Below, one piece after another: positions 8,121 to 16,528 of a stretch of DNA of 64,000 nt. The DNA comes from Comamonas testosteroni (GTDB lineage: Bacteria > Pseudomonadota > Gammaproteobacteria > Burkholderiales > Burkholderiaceae_C), in assembly GCF_003569915.1 (NCBI RefSeq), contig NZ_KZ984440.1, forward strand, positions 1-64,000. Direction: 5' to 3'. The notes beneath the pieces were generated by a model. The model was not told the DNA's origin. It saw only the letters and a list, made by a program, of their open reading frames with translations, and searched no databases. The position numbers and the translations under genes are program-made. Positions within the stretch are counted from its first letter, which is position 1; the number at the start of each line of letters is the position of its first letter.

Positions 8121-8970
8121 TGTGACATTTCAAGCCCAAGCCATTGAATGGAATGGGCTGCCTGCTATCACTTTGAAACTGGCGCAAGGCGATTCTGCCC
8201 TGATCAGCCTGCAAGGTGCGCAGGTGCTGTCCTGGGTCAGCCAGGGGCAGGAGCGTCTGTTCCTCAGCCCCAAGGCAGCACATGACGGCCAAACCGCCAT
8301 TCGCGGCGGCATTCCGGTCTGCTTTCCCCAGTTCAACCAGCGCGGTCCGCTGGTCAAGCACGGCTTTGCGCGGGTGATGGAGTGGGCCGCTGATGATGCG
8401 CAGGCATCGGGTGCCGATGGCGCGCAGATCACGTTGCGCCTGACGGATACCGAAGCCACGCGCGCCGTCTGGCCGCAGCAGTTTGAAGCACGGCTGACCG
8501 TGTTTTTGACGCCCGGCGCCCTGCGGGTGGAGCTGGCTGTGCACAACCGTGGCACGCAGAACCTGCCCTTTACCGCCGCGCTGCACAGCTATCTGCGTGT
8601 GCCGGATGTGGAGCAGGTGGCGCTGTATGGGTTGGACGGTCTGGTCTATTGGGATGCGGTGGTTGACACCCATCCGCAGCAGCAAGGCGCAGTGCGCTTT
8701 GGTGTGGAAACCGACCGGGTCTACCCCCGCGCTGATGCCGCGCTGCAACTGCAGGCAGCAGGCCAGCCCTGGCTGCAGATTGCGCAGGATGCGGCGTGGA
8801 AAGAATCCGTGGTCTGGAACCCCGGCCCTGCACTGTGCGCCACGCTCAAGGATATGGAAGCTGACAGCTGGAAGCACATGCTGTGCGTGGAAGCCGCTTC
8901 CATTGACGCCCCGGTGACGGTGGCCCCCGGCCAGACCTGGCAGGCCAGCCAGCATTTGACGGCGCTGTAA
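8113..8970 (+). CDS. D-hexose-6-phosphate mutarotase (YeaD-like aldose epimerase)
   Basis: A 285-residue protein of the galactose mutarotase fold that interconverts the anomers of glucose 6-phosphate. The family signature is clear: [15 protein letters not shown] followed by KHGFAR, where the His is catalytic. A later acidic residue region (WNPGPALC) also fits. No ATG is available at the N-terminus. GTG 8113 overlaps the hisA stop, and GTG 8122 is an alternative that costs three residues. It sits between hisA and hisF and is translationally coupled to hisA. A role in histidine synthesis is not known to me. Confidence 0.85.
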   Translation: MNDVTFQAQAIEWNGLPAITLKLAQGDSALISLQGAQVLSWVSQGQERLFLSPKAAHDGQTAIRGGIPVCFPQFNQRGPLVKHGFARVMEWAADDAQASGADGAQITLRLTDTEATRAVWPQQFEARLTVFLTPGALRVELAVHNRGTQNLPFTAALHSYLRVPDVEQVALYGLDGLVYWDAVVDTHPQQQGAVRFGVETDRVYPRADAALQLQAAGQPWLQIAQDAAWKESVVWNPGPALCATLKDMEADSWKHMLCVEAASIDAPVTVAPGQTWQASQHLTAL

Positions 8971-9024
8971 CCACCCAGCGCCGCACTGTATTCAACGCTG
9001 TTTTCAACGATCAGAGAGTTCCCC

Positions 9025-9825
9025 ATGCTTGCCAAACGCATCATTCCCTGCCTTGACGTGACCGGTGGCCGCGTGGTCAAGGGCGTCAACTTTCTGGAAC
9101 TGCGCGACGCGGGCGACCCCGTGGAAATCGCCGCGCGCTACAACGCGCAGGGAGCGGACGAGCTGACGTTTCTCGACATCACCGCCACCAGCGATGGCCG
9201 CGACCTGATCCTGCCCATCATCGAGGCCGTGGCTTCGCAGGTCTTTATTCCGCTGACGGTGGGCGGCGGCGTGCGCACGGTGGACGATGTGCGTCGCCTC
9301 TTGAACGCTGGGGCCGACAAGACCAGCTTTAACTCGGCCGCCATTGCCAACCCCGACACCATCAACGCCTGTAGCGACAAATACGGCGCGCAGTGCATTG
9401 TGGTGGCCATCGACGCCAAGCGCCGCACGCCCGAGGACGAGCAGCGCATCGGCCCCGGCGGCACGCCCATGGGTCCGGGTTGGGACGTGTACAGCCATGG
9501 TGGCCGCAAAAATGTGGGTCTGGACGTGGTGCGCTGGGCCGCCGAAATGGCCAGGCGCGGCGCGGGCGAGATTTTGCTCACCAGCATGGACAAGGACGGC
9601 ACCAAGAGCGGCTTTGACCTCAAGCTGACCCGCGCGGTGGCCGACGCCGTGGACGTGCCCGTGATCGCCTCGGGCGGCGTGGGCAACCTCGAAGACCTGG
9701 CCGATGGCGTGACCATCGGCGGTGCGGACGCCGTGCTGGCGGCCAGCATCTTCCATTACGGTGAATACACGGTGCAGCAGGCCAAGGAATGCATGCGCGC
9801 ACGCGGTATTCCGGTTCGACTCTGA
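9025..9825 (+). CDS. hisF: Imidazole glycerol phosphate synthase, cyclase subunit
   Basis: A 266-residue TIM barrel that joins HisH-derived ammonia to PRFAR and splits the product into imidazoleglycerol phosphate and AICAR. Catalytic Asp11 (CLDVTGG) and Asp130 (VAIDAKR) are present, as are both phosphate-binding loops (VGGGVRT and ASGGVGN). The N-terminus [12 protein letters not shown] is typical. AGAGAG at 9014 forms the ribosome site for ATG 9025. A family A repeat separates it from hisI. Confidence 0.97.
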   Translation: MLAKRIIPCLDVTGGRVVKGVNFLELRDAGDPVEIAARYNAQGADELTFLDITATSDGRDLILPIIEAVASQVFIPLTVGGGVRTVDDVRRLLNAGADKTSFNSAAIANPDTINACSDKYGAQCIVVAIDAKRRTPEDEQRIGPGGTPMGPGWDVYSHGGRKNVGLDVVRWAAEMARRGAGEILLTSMDKDGTKSGFDLKLTRAVADAVDVPVIASGGVGNLEDLADGVTIGGADAVLAASIFHYGEYTVQQAKECMRARGIPVRL

Positions 9826-9827
9826 TA

Positions 9828-9895
9828 CTTCAAAAACCATAGCTGCCAGCGTATTCATCATCTGGACTAGAGGCCGATCAGGCTTGAAATCGCTG
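9828..9895 (+). repeat. Family A dispersed repeat (hisF-hisI gap)
   Basis: Contains ATAGCTGCCAGCG, a spacer, then TGGACTAGAGGCCGATCAGG, the core pattern shared by the family A copies in this window. It fills the gap between hisF and hisI. Confidence 0.75.
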
Positions 9896-9933
9896 ATGAA
9901 AACCCTCCGCAGCCTTGCAAACAGGATGTGCTT

Positions 9934-10323
9934 ATGAATTGGCTCGATCAGGTCCAGTGGGATGAAAAAGGGCTGGTTCCCGTCATCGCTCAGGAAAAAG
10001 ACACAGGCGACGTGCTCATGTTCGCCTGGATGAACCGCGAAGCCCTGCAAAAAACCGCAGAGCTGGGGCGCGCCGTGTACTTCAGCCGCTCGCGGGGCAA
10101 GCTCTGGTTCAAGGGCGAGGAGTCGGGCCATGTCCAGACCGTGCACGAGCTGCGCGTGGACTGCGACAACGACGTCATCCTCATGAAAGTCACCCAGACC
10201 GGCCACGAGCCCGGCATTGCCTGCCACACGGGCCGCCACAGCTGTTTTTACAGTGTGTTGCGAGATGGCGTCTGGAATCCCGTTGATCCGGTCTTGAAAG
10301 ACCCGGAAAGCATCTATAAGTAA
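9934..10323 (+). CDS. hisI: Phosphoribosyl-AMP cyclohydrolase
   Basis: A 129-residue single-domain enzyme that opens the adenine ring of phosphoribosyl-AMP. The metal ligands are visible in [13 protein letters not shown] and in the downstream [22 protein letters not shown] is the usual substrate loop. ATG 9934 is chosen over GTG 9928 because ACAGGA lies 7 bp upstream. In this genome the cyclohydrolase and the pyrophosphohydrolase are separate genes, unlike the fused HisIE of enterobacteria. hisE follows after 5 bp. Confidence 0.96.
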   Translation: MNWLDQVQWDEKGLVPVIAQEKDTGDVLMFAWMNREALQKTAELGRAVYFSRSRGKLWFKGEESGHVQTVHELRVDCDNDVILMKVTQTGHEPGIACHTGRHSCFYSVLRDGVWNPVDPVLKDPESIYK

Positions 10324-10328
10324 TCGAT

Positions 10329-10709
10329 ATGACTTCTTCTCAAGATTCTCTGGCCCGTCTGGCGGCGGTGATTGAAAGCCGCAAGATCGCCAACGGCGGC
10401 GACCCCGAGAAAAGCTATGTGGCACGCCTGCTGCACAAAGGCCCTGACGCCTTCCTCAAGAAGGTGGGCGAAGAGGCGACCGAAGTCGTCATGGCCGCCA
10501 AGGATGCCGAGTACGGCGGCGACAAGAGCAAAGTCCTCTACGAAGTTGCGGACTTGTGGTTCCACTCCATGATCGCGCTGGCACACTTTGATCTGACGCC
10601 TGCGCAGGTCATCGCCGAGCTGGAGCGCCGCGAAGGCATGAGCGGTCTGGAAGAGAAAGCCCTGCGCAAGGCCGAAGCCCGCGCCGAGCAGGAGAAAGGA
10701 AGCGCCTGA
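10329..10709 (+). CDS. hisE: Phosphoribosyl-ATP pyrophosphatase
   Basis: A 126-residue all-alpha MazG-like hydrolase that removes pyrophosphate from phosphoribosyl-ATP, the second step of histidine synthesis. The family core [16 protein letters not shown] and the later [13 protein letters not shown] supply the acidic metal-binding residues. It starts 5 bp after hisI. Its TGA overlaps the ATG of the next gene by one base, so the membrane protein is coupled to it. Confidence 0.96.
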   Translation: MTSSQDSLARLAAVIESRKIANGGDPEKSYVARLLHKGPDAFLKKVGEEATEVVMAAKDAEYGGDKSKVLYEVADLWFHSMIALAHFDLTPAQVIAELERREGMSGLEEKALRKAEARAEQEKGSA

Positions 10710-11104
10710 TGAGTGATCGTGACATTGTTGACGTCCACAGCAGCACCTCTGCCGAGCTGGAAGGCCTCAAGGCCTGGGGCTGGGCCAGCTATCTGCTGCA
10801 CCTGATCGTGGCGGTGGCCGCCGTGGTGCCGGGAGCGCAGGTCAGCGTGTTCCTGCTGATCGTGGCCGTCATCATTGACGTGGTCAAACGCGACGACGCG
10901 CGCGGCACCTGGCAGGAAAGCCATTTCTCCTGGCGTCTGCGCAGCGTGCTCTGGGCCATTGTTCTCTACGCTGTCACCTTCCCCTTCTTCCTGCTGGGCC
11001 TGCTGATCTTCAACCCCGCCTGGGTCATCATCTCCATCTGGTTCCTCTACCGCATCGTGCGCGGCATGGTGGCCATGAACAAGAATCAGGCGATTCAGGC
11101 CTGA
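10709..11104 (+). CDS. Small membrane protein, DUF4870-like
   Basis: A 131-residue predicted inner-membrane protein. Three hydrophobic segments are visible: about residues 25-55 (SYLLHLIVAVAAVVPG and the following stretch, possibly two helices), 75-98 (VLWAIVLYAVTFPFFLLGLL) and 100-118. The pattern resembles DUF4870 proteins, whose role is unknown. It is translationally coupled to hisE and closed by a terminator, so it is the last gene of the his transcript. This position may be only a matter of operon history. Confidence 0.75.
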   Translation: MSDRDIVDVHSSTSAELEGLKAWGWASYLLHLIVAVAAVVPGAQVSVFLLIVAVIIDVVKRDDARGTWQESHFSWRLRSVLWAIVLYAVTFPFFLLGLLIFNPAWVIISIWFLYRIVRGMVAMNKNQAIQA

Positions 11105-11122
11105 GTTGGCACACTCCGGACA

Positions 11123-11154
11123 AAGCCTCTGCAGGAAACCGCAGAGGCTTTTTG
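11123..11154 (+). terminator. Terminator of the his operon
   Basis: A perfect 10-bp stem (11123-11132 with 11141-11150), an 8-nt loop and a run of five T. It lies 18 bp after the last stop. Confidence 0.9.
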
Positions 11155-11296
11155 CTTTACGCGGTAAATTTGCTGCACTGCAACAGAAACCGGCTGACAT
11201 GCTGACGCGACCCGCAGGTCTGTGCCATGCTGGCGGCTGTGGCTAAGCTTGTTTCATATCGATCAACAGCGCATCAGCGCCTTACAGGACGGCTTC

Positions 11297-12334
11297 ATGG
11301 CATCAACAACAGCCCACACCATCAATCTGGCTCTACAGGGCGGTGGCTCGCACGGCGCGCTGACCTGGGGTGTGCTCGATGCCTTGCTGGAGGATGAAGG
11401 CCTGGTCTTCGAGGGCATCAGCGGCACCAGCGCTGGAGCCATGAATGCCGTGGTGCTGGCCCATGGCTTTGCCCAGGCGGCGATGCGCGAGAGCGACCCG
11501 CAAGCGGCCCGCCACCTGGGGCGGCGTATGGCCCGCGAAGCGCTGACCGAGCTGTGGGAAGGCGTGGGTGCCATGGGCAGCATGGGCAATGTGTTCTGGG
11601 GCGCGCCGCTGCCGGGGGCGCAGATCATGGGGGTGCTCAACCAGTTTCTCTCGCCCTATCAGACCAACCCGCTCAATATCAACCCGCTGCGCCAGTTGCT
11701 GACGCGGGTGGTGGACTTCAATGCGCTGGTCAGCCCCGCCTATGCCCAGGTCGTGCCCAAGCTGTTCATCTGCGCCACCAATGTGCGCACAGGGCGCGGC
11801 AAGATTTTCAAGGAGGCGCAGGTGACGGCGGACGCCATCATGGCCTCGGCCTGCCTGCCCCAGCTGTTCAAGGCGGTGGAGATCGACGGCGAGCATTACT
11901 GGGATGGCGGTTTTTCGGCCAACCCGGCTTTGTATCCGCTGGTCTACGAGACCCTGAGCCGCGACATTTTGCTGGTGCAGATCAATCCCAGGGTGTCGGA
12001 CAACCTGCCTGACAACGCCAGCGAAATCATGGATCGCATCAACGAAATAACGTTTAATGCCAGCTTGTTGTCTGAGGTTCGTGCTATTGAATTCGTAGTG
12101 CGCCTGCTGGAGCAAAAAAGACTGGATGCCGATCGCTACAAGCATGTGCTGATGCACCGTATCGACGGCGGCGCGGCGCTGGAGTCCTATGGCGCGTCGA
12201 GCAAGGTCCGTGCCGATACCCGGCTGGTGCGCGAGCTGTTCGGTCTGGGCCGCGAGCTGGGTCATGTCTGGCTTGATGAAAATCGCAAGCATCTGGGGGT
12301 TAAACAGACGCTGCGATTCGCCGAAAATATATAG
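11297..12334 (+). CDS. Patatin-like phospholipase
   Basis: A 345-residue serine lipid hydrolase of the patatin family, cytoplasmic or peripheral because no signal peptide is seen. The oxyanion glycines are in LALQGGGSHGALTWG. The nucleophile is Ser45 in GTSAG, and the dyad Asp is Asp203 in WDGGFSANP. ATG 11297 is chosen because AGGA lies about 8 bp upstream and because the family motif begins soon after. An upstream GTG at 11222 would add 25 unlikely residues. Substrate is unknown. The last helix (RKHLGVKQTLRFAENI) is followed directly by a family B repeat. Confidence 0.88.
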   Translation: MASTTAHTINLALQGGGSHGALTWGVLDALLEDEGLVFEGISGTSAGAMNAVVLAHGFAQAAMRESDPQAARHLGRRMAREALTELWEGVGAMGSMGNVFWGAPLPGAQIMGVLNQFLSPYQTNPLNINPLRQLLTRVVDFNALVSPAYAQVVPKLFICATNVRTGRGKIFKEAQVTADAIMASACLPQLFKAVEIDGEHYWDGGFSANPALYPLVYETLSRDILLVQINPRVSDNLPDNASEIMDRINEITFNASLLSEVRAIEFVVRLLEQKRLDADRYKHVLMHRIDGGAALESYGASSKVRADTRLVRELFGLGRELGHVWLDENRKHLGVKQTLRFAENI

Positions 12335-12339
12335 ATGGC

Positions 12340-12432
12340 TCCCCCCTGAGGCGTTACGCGCCTTCCCCCAGGGGGACGGCGCCTTCGCTGCGGGGCGGCC
12401 CTTGCTGGGTGTCTCTGACTTGGGGCATGCCT
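12340..12432 (+). repeat. Family B dispersed repeat after the patatin gene
   Basis: Begins 6 bp after the patatin stop with CCCCCTGAGGCGTTACGCGCC and ends with TGCGGGGCGGCCCTTGC and a short tail. This is a shorter form of the family B unit. It contains small G+C-rich palindromes and no T-run. Confidence 0.8.
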
Positions 12433-12486
12433 GATCGCAGCACAGTTCTGTGCCGACCTTGAGAACACTGAATAGACGAATTGCTT

Positions 12487-12855
12487 ATGCACAACCACAA
12501 CTACGACCCCAACTGCATTTTTTGCCGCATCGCCAAGGGCGAGATTCCTTCCCGCAAGGTGTATGAAGACGAAGAGCTGTTCGCCTTTCATGACATCAAC
12601 CCCGCCGCGCCGGTGCATTTTTTGATGATTCCCAAGAAGCACATTGCTTCTCTGGCTCAGGTCACGGGCGAAGACGCGCCGCTGCTGGGGCGCATGCTGG
12701 CGCTGGCACCGAAGCTGGCGCTGGAGCAGGGCTGCAACCCCTATCCCGATGGCGGCTTCCGCGTGGTAGTGAACACCGGCACTGAAGGCGGGCAGGAAGT
12801 GCACCACCTGCATATCCATGTGATGGGCGGCCCCCGCCCCTGGCTCAAGGGTTGA
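12487..12855 (+). CDS. hinT: HIT-family purine nucleoside phosphoramidase
   Basis: A 122-residue Hint-type nucleotide hydrolase. The histidine triad HHLHIHVMG is at the C-terminus, with the last His of HxHxH as nucleophile. The N-terminal CIFCRIAKGEIPS and the motif VVNTGTEGGQEVHH are also typical. Its substrate in the cell is uncertain, and AMP-lysine and aminoacyl-AMP have been proposed for the family. ATG 12487 is preferred over TTG 12481. The placement between his genes and tatABC is common in this bacterial group. Confidence 0.95.
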   Translation: MHNHNYDPNCIFCRIAKGEIPSRKVYEDEELFAFHDINPAAPVHFLMIPKKHIASLAQVTGEDAPLLGRMLALAPKLALEQGCNPYPDGGFRVVVNTGTEGGQEVHHLHIHVMGGPRPWLKG

Positions 12856-12898
12856 GGCGAAATCGGGCAATTTCTTCCCGCTGCGGCTTGCTTGCACC

Positions 12899-13075
12899 TC
12901 AGTGCAAGCTGCTCCACATCGCTTCGAACTCATCCCGATTGCGCTTCAACCCAGCATCGTGGCGATCGCCAATGCGTTCCTGCCCCCTGGTTGAACGCGT
13001 CTGGACGATGCGCTTGGCGCAGATAGAGCACTGACCGACAGGCTTTTTGGGCTTATTGCAGACAAGTTGACACAA
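12899..13075 (-). CDS. Possible small Cys-rich protein (58 residues)
   Basis: The gap between hinT and tatA holds an open frame on the minus strand from TTG 13075 to TGA. The product is small and basic with four Cys: Cys2 and Cys6 near the start and a CSIC pair at 16-19, which together could bind zinc. The rest includes KRIVQTRSTRGQER and ends DEFEAMWSSLH. Composition is protein-like, with few hydrophobic residues. There is no ATG or GTG and no convincing ribosome site, so this is a candidate only. An 8-bp stem-loop (12890-12909) spans its stop codon. I do not recognise the family. Confidence 0.38.
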   Translation of the reverse strand: MCQLVCNKPKKPVGQCSICAKRIVQTRSTRGQERIGDRHDAGLKRNRDEFEAMWSSLH

Positions 13076-13116
13076 GCGCCGTCTAAAATGGTTCGCAATT
13101 CTTAGGAGAGATTCTC

Positions 13117-13353
13117 ATGGGCTCGTTTTCTATCTGGCACTGGCTGATCGTGCTGCTCATCGTGGTTCTGGTGTTCGGCACCAAGAAGCTCAAGAACATC
13201 GGCAACGACCTGGGCGGTGCCGTCAAGGGCTTCAAGGACGGCATGAAGGAAGGCGGCACTGCGCCTGAAGGCACGGACGCCGCTGCAGGTCAGGTGGCCA
13301 ACAAGGCTGGCGAAAAAGACACCATCGACGTTCAGGCCAAGCAAAAAAGCTGA
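13117..13353 (+). CDS. tatA: Sec-independent translocase subunit TatA
   Basis: A 78-residue protein that polymerises to form the Tat pore for folded proteins. It shows the short N-terminal membrane helix ([19 protein letters not shown]) with the FGTKKLK hinge, an amphipathic helix ([19 protein letters not shown]) and an unstructured acidic tail. An AGGAGA ribosome site lies 9 bp before ATG 13117. First gene of tatABC. Confidence 0.96.
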   Translation: MGSFSIWHWLIVLLIVVLVFGTKKLKNIGNDLGGAVKGFKDGMKEGGTAPEGTDAAAGQVANKAGEKDTIDVQAKQKS

Positions 13354-13369
13354 TCTGGCGCGCTGATAC

Positions 13370-13900
13370 ATGTTTGATATTGGCCTGTCCAAAATGGCGC
13401 TGATCGGCGCCGTGGCCCTGGTGGTCATCGGCCCCGAGAAGTTGCCGCGCGTAGCCCGCATGGTGGGCACGTTGCTGGGCCGGGCGCAGCGCTATGTCTC
13501 CGACGTCAAGGCAGAGGTCAACCGCTCCATGGAGCTGGACGAGCTGCGCAAGATGAAGGAGACCGTCGAAGGTGCGGCGCGCGACGTGGAGTCGAGCATT
13601 CGCACCCAGGGCGCTGATCTGGAAAAAGACTGGAAAGACGCAACCCGCGATTTGCGTGACGATGCGAACATGACGTCCGCCTCGTCCTATGACTCCTATG
13701 GCTCGGATGGCGGCTACGGCAGCTATGGCGAGTCGGACACGCAAAGCACCGTGGTTCCCAGCTACAGCCACCCGCGCAAGAACTGGCGTTTGAAGCGGGG
13801 CGCTGTGCCGCAGTGGTACAAGGCTCGCAATGGTGTGCGCACCAAGGTTCAGTCGGGCGCGGCACGTGTGGCGCGCTTTCGGCCCAAGAAGTTCCATTGA
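13370..13900 (+). CDS. tatB: Sec-independent translocase subunit TatB
   Basis: A 176-residue protein of the Tat receptor complex with TatC. The N-terminus [19 protein letters not shown] and the following [10 protein letters not shown] are typical of TatB rather than TatA. A long charged amphipathic helix follows (about residues 30-95). The tail is rich in Ser/Tyr/Gly (about 100-125), then basic ([15 protein letters not shown]). It starts 16 bp after tatA. Confidence 0.95.
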   Translation: MFDIGLSKMALIGAVALVVIGPEKLPRVARMVGTLLGRAQRYVSDVKAEVNRSMELDELRKMKETVEGAARDVESSIRTQGADLEKDWKDATRDLRDDANMTSASSYDSYGSDGGYGSYGESDTQSTVVPSYSHPRKNWRLKRGAVPQWYKARNGVRTKVQSGAARVARFRPKKFH

Positions 13901-14045
13901 GCATGCGCGGACACCGCCTGCTGGCCATCTGGCTGCCCGCCGGGCTTGCAGGTTTGTGTCCGCCTAGCTTGCCCTTTGCCCGTGTCAGCGGGCGTTGTTG
14001 TTTCAAGCGTGCGAAGCTTTTGTAGCTTCGACGCGGTTTTGCACC

Positions 14046-14852
14046 ATGTCCGAACCCTCTAAAGAAGACGAACTGGCCGGCACCGAGCAGCCGTTTGTGC
14101 AGCACCTGATGGAGCTGCGTGATCGCCTGCTGTACTGCATCTACGGCATTCTGGTCGGCATTGCGCTGCTGATGTTCTGGCCCGGGCCCGATGGTCTGAT
14201 TGACTTCATCGCGCACCCCATCAAGGAGCATATGCCGCCCGGCGCCAAGCTGATTGCGGTGGGCGTGTTCTCGCCCTTCTTCGTGCCGTTGAAGGTGCTG
14301 ATGATGGTGGCCGTGCTGCTGGTGCTGCCCTGGCTGATGTACCAGATCTGGGCTTTTGTGGCACCAGGCCTGTACAGCCACGAGAAGAAGTTTGCACTGC
14401 CGCTGATTTTGTTCGGCAGCTTGCTGGCCTATGCGGGCATTGCCTTTGTGCAGTTCTTTGTGCTGGGCAATATGTTCAAGTTCATCCAGCACTTCACGCC
14501 GTCGAGCGTGGCGGCGACGCCGGACATTGCCTCCTACGTGGAAGCCATTTTGTCGCTGTACATCGCGTTCGCGGCGGCCTTCCAGGTGCCCATTGTGGTG
14601 ATGCTGCTGGTGCGCTTTGGCCTGGTGGAGATCGACAAGCTCAAGTCCTTCCGCGGCTATTTTGTGGTGATCGCCTTCATCATCGCCGCCGTGATCACGC
14701 CGCCCGATGTGATCTCGCAGTTGGCGCTGGCCATTCCCATGTGCCTGCTGTATGAGATCGGCATCCTTGGCGCGGGCTGGTTCAGCAAGGTCTCTCGCGC
14801 TCCTGAAGATGCGGAAGCTGCAAGCACTGAAGTGGACAAGCCTGCAGACTGA
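14046..14852 (+). CDS. tatC: Sec-independent translocase subunit TatC
   Basis: A 268-residue six-helix membrane protein that recognises twin-arginine signal peptides with TatB. Family marks include EQPFVQHLMELRDRLLYCI at the N-terminus and the conserved Pro/Glu region FVAPGLYSHEKKFALPL. ATG 14046 is chosen because the conserved HLMELR motif follows at the expected distance. The 145-bp gap after tatB is long for this operon and holds a small GAAGC/GCTTC inverted repeat near 14014-14030, without a T-run. Confidence 0.95.
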   Translation: MSEPSKEDELAGTEQPFVQHLMELRDRLLYCIYGILVGIALLMFWPGPDGLIDFIAHPIKEHMPPGAKLIAVGVFSPFFVPLKVLMMVAVLLVLPWLMYQIWAFVAPGLYSHEKKFALPLILFGSLLAYAGIAFVQFFVLGNMFKFIQHFTPSSVAATPDIASYVEAILSLYIAFAAAFQVPIVVMLLVRFGLVEIDKLKSFRGYFVVIAFIIAAVITPPDVISQLALAIPMCLLYEIGILGAGWFSKVSRAPEDAEAASTEVDKPAD

Positions 14853-14874
14853 ACCTCTGACTCTTCCCATGAAC

Positions 14875-14909
14875 AAAAGCCCTTGAAGCAATTCAAGGGC
14901 TTTTGTTTT
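14875..14909 (+). terminator. Terminator of tatABC
   Basis: A perfect 13-bp stem (14875-14887 with 14892-14904), a 4-nt loop and a T-rich tail. Confidence 0.9.
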
Positions 14910-14957
14910 GATAGCAGCTGGCGCAATACCTCTCAGGACTAGAGGCCGATTTGGCAT
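14905..14957 (+). repeat. Family A dispersed repeat (tatC-degS gap)
   Basis: Contains GATAGCAGCTGGCGC, a spacer, then AGGACTAGAGGCCGATTTGG. It starts on the T-run of the tatC terminator. Confidence 0.75.
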
Positions 14958-14984
14958 AAAAAAGCCAGCGGCAGGCGCTGGCTG
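14957..14984 (-). terminator. Terminator of the DegS-like gene
   Basis: On the minus strand an 8-bp stem (14976-14983 with 14963-14970) is followed by six T. It lies 21 bp past the stop of the protease gene. Confidence 0.82.
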
Positions 14985-15004
14985 GGGGCAGGGGCCAAAG
15001 CTGT

Positions 15005-16162
15005 TTAGCGACGGCGACCTTGCTGCTGCATGGTGTTGGCGGCGGGGCGTGTGCCGGGGGTGATGTCCAGCGTCACTTCACTATTGCCACGGCGCACATC
15101 GAATCTGGCGGCCTCTCCGGGCTTGAGGGCGGCCACGGCGGTCAGCAACTGGGAGACATTGCGGGTTTCGGTCTCGCCCACCTTCACGATCACATCGCCG
15201 GGGCGCATGCCTGCCTGTGCGGCAGGGCCGGCCTGCAGCACGCCGGTGATGATGACGCCGGCATCGGCCTTGACGCCAAAGGTCTCGGCCAGCTCGGGCG
15301 AGAGCTCATTGGGCTCCACGCCGATCCAGCCGCGTGTGACCTTGCCGTCCTTGACGATGCCGTCCAGCACCATCTTGGCGGTGGACACAGGAATCGCAAA
15401 CCCAATGCCCATGCTGCCGCCGGAGCGCGAGTAGATGGCGGTGTTGATGCCCAGCAGGCTGCCATTGGCATCGACCAGCGCGCCGCCCGAGTTGCCGGGG
15501 TTGATGGCGGCATCGGTCTGGATGAAGTTCTCGAAGGTGTTGATGCCCAGCTGGCTGCGGCCCAGCGCGCTGACAATGCCGCTGGTCACGGTCTGGCCCA
15601 CGCCAAAGGGGTTGCCGATGGCCAGCACGCGGTCGCCCACGGCCACCTGGTCGGAATTGCCCAGAACGATGACGGGCAGCTTGTCCAGCTCGATCTTGAG
15701 GATGGCCAGATCGGTCTCGGGGTCGGTGCCGATCACCTTGGCCTTGGCCTGGCGGCTGTCGGTCAGCGTGACCTCGATATCGTCCGCACCTTCGACCACA
15801 TGGTTGTTGGTGAGGATGTAGCCATCTTGGCTGATGATGACACCGCTGCCCAAACCAGATTGTTCCTGCGTGCCCTGGTCGCCAAAGAAGAACTGGAACC
15901 AGGGGTCGTTGGCACGTGGGTGGCGCACGGCCTTGCTGGTGTTGATGCTGACCACGGCGGGCGCGGCCTTGCGGGCGGCGGGAGCGAAGCTGCCGGGCGC
16001 CACTTCACCAGCGGGCATGGCGGGCGCCTGGATCAGCGAAACACCGGCGCTGCTGCGGATGTTTCCGCGCTGAAGCCAAGTGGGCTGTAGGGTAGCCACT
16101 ACAAAATAGATAGCCACCAGCACGGTGACCACCTGCGAAAACAGCAACCAGGTGCGTTTCAT
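15005..16162 (-). CDS. DegS-like serine protease with one PDZ domain
   Basis: A 385-residue HtrA-family protease. The N-terminal hydrophobic segment (about residues 5-25) has no evident cleavage site and probably anchors the protein in the inner membrane facing the periplasm. The catalytic triad is His121 (TNNHVVEG), Asp151 (ETDLAIL) and Ser225 (NPGNSGGALV). One PDZ domain follows (about residues 270-365). A single PDZ plus an anchor is the DegS/AlgW plan. Such proteases cut an anti-sigma factor after envelope stress, but no rseA or rpoE is in view here. It faces tatC, and the two genes end toward each other. Confidence 0.92.
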   Translation of the reverse strand: MKRTWLLFSQVVTVLVAIYFVVATLQPTWLQRGNIRSSAGVSLIQAPAMPAGEVAPGSFAPAARKAAPAVVSINTSKAVRHPRANDPWFQFFFGDQGTQEQSGLGSGVIISQDGYILTNNHVVEGADDIEVTLTDSRQAKAKVIGTDPETDLAILKIELDKLPVIVLGNSDQVAVGDRVLAIGNPFGVGQTVTSGIVSALGRSQLGINTFENFIQTDAAINPGNSGGALVDANGSLLGINTAIYSRSGGSMGIGFAIPVSTAKMVLDGIVKDGKVTRGWIGVEPNELSPELAETFGVKADAGVIITGVLQAGPAAQAGMRPGDVIVKVGETETRNVSQLLTAVAALKPGEAARFDVRRGNSEVTLDITPGTRPAANTMQQQGRRR

Positions 16163-16528
16163 GTAAAGCGTTTGAGCAATGAGAGGAACAGGCCCCCATT
16201 GTGAAGCATGGCTGGCGCTGATGTCGAAGCGAACATTTGCTTGCCGTTATTTGCATAGCGCAATCTTCGCAAGGCTGCACGCAGGCGCTGCATAGGACTG
16301 CGGGCGTCTAAAGTTTTGTACAGACGATAGATATAGGCGTAAACCCTAGAATGATTTTTCGACTGCGCTTACGTCGCCGTTTACTGAAGTGATCGCCCAC
16401 AAGGTGCCCATATTCGGTCGGGCGGGGCTTTGAATCTGAAGCCTGCCTCAATCGGTCTGCTACTGCACGTTGACCCGTGAACAGTGGCCTTAATCCGCGC
16501 TGTCCTGCTGTTCGATCTAGGAAACACC
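16163..16528. other. Divergent intergenic region, protease to transporter
   Basis: This 366-bp stretch separates the DegS-like gene (minus) from the MHS transporter gene (plus), so promoters for both should lie here. I find no convincing coding frame, no repeat of either dispersed family, and no clean -35/-10 pair. A TAGGAAA ribosome site at 16518 serves the transporter. Confidence 0.6.

Noticed and set aside
13901-14045. A terminator between tatB and tatC
   Set aside because: A small GAAGC/GCTTC inverted repeat is present but is weak and lacks a T-run, so it is unlikely to end transcription.
16163-16528. A riboswitch or small gene in the long divergent gap
   Set aside because: No known riboswitch core, no credible start with a ribosome site, and no strong structure were visible by eye.
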